A DNA stretch of 9,262 nucleotides from Proteiniphilum sp. (lineage in GTDB: Bacteria > Bacteroidota > Bacteroidia > Bacteroidales > Dysgonomonadaceae): contig JAAYFB010000430.1 of NCBI GenBank assembly GCA_012728465.1, forward strand, positions 1-9,262, in the 5' to 3' direction. Of the stretch, positions 6,747 to 9,262 are shown in pieces (within the stretch, counting starts at the first letter, position 1; each line of letters opens with the position of its first letter). A program made the translations under genes and the position numbers. The notes under the pieces are model-generated. The model saw only the letters and a list, made by a program, of their open reading frames with translations, was not told the origin of the DNA and ran no database searches.

Positions 6747-7628
6747 CTATTTATAAATAGCTTTCTTCCCTGCTAGAAGAGTATTCTTCATCAATGAAAC
6801 TATAGTCATTGGTCCAACTCCTCCAGGAACTGGGGTTATATAACTGCACTTGGGTGCTACCTCATCAAAAGCAACATCGCCAGTGAGTTTAAAACCCGAT
6901 TTTCGTTCAGCATTAGGTACACGAGTAGTGCCTACATCAATTACCACTGCACCTTCTTTTACCATATCTCCTTTCAAGAATTCTGGCACTCCTAGAGCTG
7001 CAATAATAATATCTGCTTCGAGACAAATTTCCTTAATATTCTTTGTGCGGCTGTGACATACGGTAACAGTGCAATCTCCAGGATATCCTTTTTGCATAAG
7101 TAGGCTAGCTACTGGTTTGCCTACAATATTGCTTCTTCCTAACACTACACAGTGCTTTCCGCTAGTTTCAATTTCGTATCGCTTTAGTAGCTCTACAATT
7201 CCAGAAGGAGTTGCTGATAAGAAACATGGCATACCCAGTGACATACGACCAACATTGACGGGATGAAATCCATCTACATCTTTGCGATAATCTATTGCTT
7301 CAATTATTTTGTCTTCCGAAATATGTTTTGGGAGTGGCAGTTGTACGATAAATCCATCTACATCGCTATCTTTGTTTAATTTATCGACGCAAGCTAGTAG
7401 TTCCTCTTCAGTTATGTCATTGTCATAACGAATTAGGGTAGATTTGAACCCTACCTCTTCGCAAGTACGTACTTTATTAGCTACATATGTCTCGCTGCCT
7501 CCGTCAGTTCCCACTAATACGGCTACCAAATGTGGTGTCTTTCCTCCAGCAGCTTTGATTTCTGCTACTTCTTGTGCAATCTCTGCTTTTATTTGTGCAG
7601 ATATGGCCTTTCCATCTATTAACTTCAT
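6747..7628 (-). CDS. folD: Methylenetetrahydrofolate dehydrogenase / methenyl-THF cyclohydrolase
   Basis: A 293-residue bifunctional cytoplasmic enzyme that interconverts 5,10-methylene-, 5,10-methenyl- and 10-formyl-tetrahydrofolate. It supplies one-carbon units for purines and initiator formyl-Met-tRNA. The active-site Tyr48-x3-Lys52 pair (SETYVANK), Gln96 in FIVQLPLP and Asp119 in [10 protein letters not shown] are all present. The nucleotide-binding segment is [12 protein letters not shown], and the second family signature is [10 protein letters not shown] near the C-terminus. Length is normal for the family. The start ATG at 7628 gives the standard N-terminus ([10 protein letters not shown]). 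It lies downstream of ffh on the same strand with a 174-base gap that holds a hairpin after ffh and a candidate promoter, so folD is probably expressed on its own. Confidence 0.96.
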   Translation of the reverse strand: MKLIDGKAISAQIKAEIAQEVAEIKAAGGKTPHLVAVLVGTDGGSETYVANKVRTCEEVGFKSTLIRYDNDITEEELLACVDKLNKDSDVDGFIVQLPLPKHISEDKIIEAIDYRKDVDGFHPVNVGRMSLGMPCFLSATPSGIVELLKRYEIETSGKHCVVLGRSNIVGKPVASLLMQKGYPGDCTVTVCHSRTKNIKEICLEADIIIAALGVPEFLKGDMVKEGAVVIDVGTTRVPNAERKSGFKLTGDVAFDEVAPKCSYITPVPGGVGPMTIVSLMKNTLLAGKKAIYK

Positions 7629-7656
7629 GTCTTACCTGTTTTTATTATTAATGATT

Positions 7657-7688
7657 CAAAGTATATAATATTCAATATGGTTTAACAA
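7657..7688 (-). promoter_or_regulatory. Candidate promoter for folD
   Basis: On the reverse strand TTG (7686-7688) is followed by 20 bases and then TATACTTTG (7657-7665), which has the TA and TTTG halves of the Bacteroidota -7 box but one extra base between them. Transcription would start near 7651, about 23 bases ahead of the folD ATG. Plausible but not exact. Confidence 0.4.
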
Positions 7689-7745
7689 TGCTCTAGTTTA
7701 CAATATTGTCTATAAACCTTTCGCATAAATATGTTTTGTATGAGA

Positions 7746-7788
7746 TATAATGTCCGTTTCCAATATAATAATGAAAACGGACATTATA
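7746..7788 (-). terminator. Perfect 14-bp hairpin after ffh
   Basis: The arms 7746-7759 and 7775-7788 are perfect inverted copies (core GTCCG/CGGAC) around a 15-base loop. The structure starts 15 bases beyond the ffh stop. No strong T-run follows it in the direction of ffh transcription, so it may end transcription with Rho, protect the mRNA 3' end, or both. It also separates ffh from the folD promoter. Confidence 0.65.
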
Positions 7789-7802
7789 AATATGCTTTAA
7801 TA

Positions 7803-9155
7803 TTATCTTTTTTTCTTACGTCCTCCACCTCTGCCAGCTCTAACTCCTTTCATCATGGCTTTTCCGCCACCAGTAGTCATCATGTGCATCATTTTGCGAG
7901 TCTCGTCAAATTGCTTAATTAGCTTGTTGACTTCTTGGACCTCTGTGCCGCTACCTTTGGCAATACGTGCTCGACGGCTACCGTTTAATAGCTCGGGTTT
8001 TTCTCTTTCGGCAGGTGTCATTGAGTATATGATTGCTTCAATGCTTTTGAATGCGTCGTCATCAATGTCAAGATCTTTGATTTGCTTGCCAATACCAGGA
8101 ATCATCGATGCAAGTTCTTTTAGGTTACCCATCTTTTTAACTTGCTGTATTTGTGCAATGAAGTCGTTGAAATCGAATTGATTTTTTGCAATTCTCTTTT
8201 GCAAACGGCGAGCTTCATCTTCGTCGTATTGCTCTTGTGCTCTTTCTACTAACGAAACAATGTCACCCATACCAAGGATACGGTCTGCCATACGTTCGGG
8301 GTGGAATACGTCAAGTGCATCTAGCTTTTCTCCAGTACCAACAAATTTAATGGGTTTGTCAACAACAGAACGAATTGATAAAGCTGCTCCACCACGTGTG
8401 TCACCATCAAGCTTAGTAAGCACCACGCCATCAAAGTTGAGTCTATCATTAAACTCTTTTGCAGTGTTCACAGCATCTTGTCCAGTCATTGCATCAACAA
8501 CGAAGAGAATTTCATTAGGATTAACAGCATCTTTAATGGCTGTAATCTCATTCATTAAAACTTCGTCAATAGCAAGACGACCAGCAGTATCTATTATTAC
8601 AAGGTCTTTGCCAGTTTGTTTTGCTTGTTTGATTGCGTTTTTGGCAATCTCGACAGGATTTTTGTTCTCTTCTTCAAAATATACAGGAACACCTATTTGT
8701 TCACCTAATATTTTTAATTGCTCAATAGCTGCAGGACGATATACGTCGCCAGCCACTAGAAGTGGATGCTTGCCCCTCTTGCTCTTAAGCATATTTGCTA
8801 GTTTGCCAGAGAAAGTTGTCTTACCCGAACCTTGAAGACCTGACATAAGTATTACTGTGGGTTTGCCAGTAATATCTATATCTGCAGCTGTTCCTCCCAT
8901 CAATGCAGCCAATTCGTCATGTACTATTTTTACCATCAACTCGTGTGGCTTGACAGCTGTTAGTACATTCTGACCAAGAGCTTTTTGTTTTACATTTTCT
9001 GTAAACTCTTTTGCTGTCTTGTAGTTAACGTCGGCATCTAAGAGTGCACGTCTTACGTCTTTTAGTGTTTCTGCAACGTTGATTTCGGTGATTCTTCCTT
9101 CACCTTTTAGTATCTTAAACGACCTTTCAAGTCTATCACTTAAATTTTCAAACAT
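7803..9155 (-). CDS. ffh: Signal recognition particle protein Ffh (SRP54)
   Basis: A 450-residue GTPase that, with 4.5S RNA, binds signal sequences on ribosomes and delivers nascent membrane and exported proteins to FtsY. The N domain covers about 1-90. The G domain shows GLQGSGKTT (106-114), DTAGR (189-193), TKLDGDTRGGAAL (247-259) and the closing ALDVFHPERMADRILGMGD (280-298). The M domain follows, with the RNA-binding signature SRRARIAKGSGTEV (393-406), and ends in a methionine-containing segment and a Gly/Arg/Lys-rich tail (GRGGGRKKKR). All key residues are present and the length is normal. Start ATG 9155 gives the standard N-terminus (MFENLSDRLE). The 4.5S RNA gene is not in the window. 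A consensus promoter lies just upstream and a strong hairpin just downstream, so it is probably transcribed alone. Confidence 0.97.
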   Translation of the reverse strand: MFENLSDRLERSFKILKGEGRITEINVAETLKDVRRALLDADVNYKTAKEFTENVKQKALGQNVLTAVKPHELMVKIVHDELAALMGGTAADIDITGKPTVILMSGLQGSGKTTFSGKLANMLKSKRGKHPLLVAGDVYRPAAIEQLKILGEQIGVPVYFEEENKNPVEIAKNAIKQAKQTGKDLVIIDTAGRLAIDEVLMNEITAIKDAVNPNEILFVVDAMTGQDAVNTAKEFNDRLNFDGVVLTKLDGDTRGGAALSIRSVVDKPIKFVGTGEKLDALDVFHPERMADRILGMGDIVSLVERAQEQYDEDEARRLQKRIAKNQFDFNDFIAQIQQVKKMGNLKELASMIPGIGKQIKDLDIDDDAFKSIEAIIYSMTPAEREKPELLNGSRRARIAKGSGTEVQEVNKLIKQFDETRKMMHMMTTGGGKAMMKGVRAGRGGGRKKKR

Positions 9156-9188
9156 AATGTATTGAGTTGCGTATTTTTAATTTTGAAG

Positions 9189-9219
9189 CAAAGATAATTA
9201 AAATGCTCTAATTGAGCAA
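9189..9219 (-). promoter_or_regulatory. Consensus Bacteroidota promoter for ffh
   Basis: On the reverse strand TTG (9217-9219), a 20-base spacer, then TATCTTTG (9189-9196), an exact TAnnTTTG match. Transcription should start near 9183, leaving a leader of about 27 bases without a Shine-Dalgarno sequence. Confidence 0.7.
9204..9218. promoter_or_regulatory. Short palindrome inside the ffh promoter (possible operator)
   Basis: TGCTC (9204-9208) and GAGCA (9214-9218) are inverted copies around TAATT. The palindrome overlaps the -33 element of the ffh promoter and part of the spacer, where a bound protein would block RNA polymerase. No known regulator site is recognised, and five-base arms in AT-rich DNA can occur by chance. 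Confidence 0.3.
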
Positions 9220-9262
9220 TAATGTAGTATTCGGAGTGATTAATTATGATTTTTAGATATGA

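Noticed and set aside
7700..7709. Ten-base palindrome ACAATATTGT between ffh and folD
   Set aside because: Short, AT-rich and upstream of the folD -33 element; expected by chance at this base composition.
8260..8835. 191-codon open frame on the forward strand opposite ffh
   Set aside because: It is a shadow of ffh: low-complexity Ser/Ala/Pro composition and no domain, while the reverse strand encodes an intact, highly conserved protein.
9246..9262. Possible start of a divergent forward gene (MIFRY...) cut by the window end
   Set aside because: Only five codons are visible and no good promoter lies between it and the ffh promoter; it cannot be told from chance.
1..9262. Defence system, mobile element, CRISPR array or biosynthetic cluster
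   Set aside because: No transposase, integrase, nuclease, toxin-antitoxin pair, direct-repeat array or attachment site is visible; all seven genes belong to recognisable housekeeping or envelope families or a known repeat type.

Overview
The window reads as an ordinary, AT-rich chromosomal segment of a member of the Bacteroidota, most likely a Bacteroidales species. The reasons are: protein families that look like Bacteroides/Parabacteroides homologues (a BrkB/YihY membrane protein with a winged-helix-like tail, a short ACT-domain SerA of the 'DFP' type, a long U32 protein); no Shine-Dalgarno-like sequence before the starts; and promoter-like elements fitting the Bacteroidota -33/-7 pattern (TTG, 19-21 bases, then TAnnTTTG). 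The species call is inference from memory of these families, not from a search.

Layout from left to right. (1) 142-1680 (+): YihY/BrkB-family inner-membrane protein. It converges with (2) 1718-2434 (-), a YgjP-like zinc metallopeptidase; an imperfect hairpin lies between them. (3) 2598-4460 (+): long U32-family protein (RlhA-like architecture), divergent from gene 2, with a consensus promoter. (4) 4461-4729: a 269-base gap holding three inverted repeats and a possible promoter for (5) 4730-5893 (+), serA, which ends at a strong hairpin terminator. (6) 6056-6691 (+): small exported protein made of six DKNYY-like repeats. It converges on (7) 6747-7628 (-), folD; a perfect 10-bp hairpin separates the two. 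(8) 7803-9155 (-): ffh, ending in a perfect 14-bp hairpin and starting from a consensus promoter that carries a small palindrome. The last 107 bases hold the ffh promoter and no gene that can be supported.

The genes do not form one system. serA supplies serine, and folD handles the one-carbon units that come from serine through glycine/serine hydroxymethyltransferase. Ffh targets membrane and exported proteins, the U32 protein is probably an RNA-modification factor, and the BrkB and repeat proteins belong to the envelope. Most genes appear to be transcribed singly, each with its own promoter and/or terminator. I saw no mobile element, CRISPR array, tRNA, rRNA, integrase or defence cassette, and I do not claim an undescribed multi-gene system. 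The points most worth checking are the exported repeat protein, the extra serine-rich segment in the BrkB protein, the structured DNA ahead of serA, and the palindrome inside the ffh promoter.
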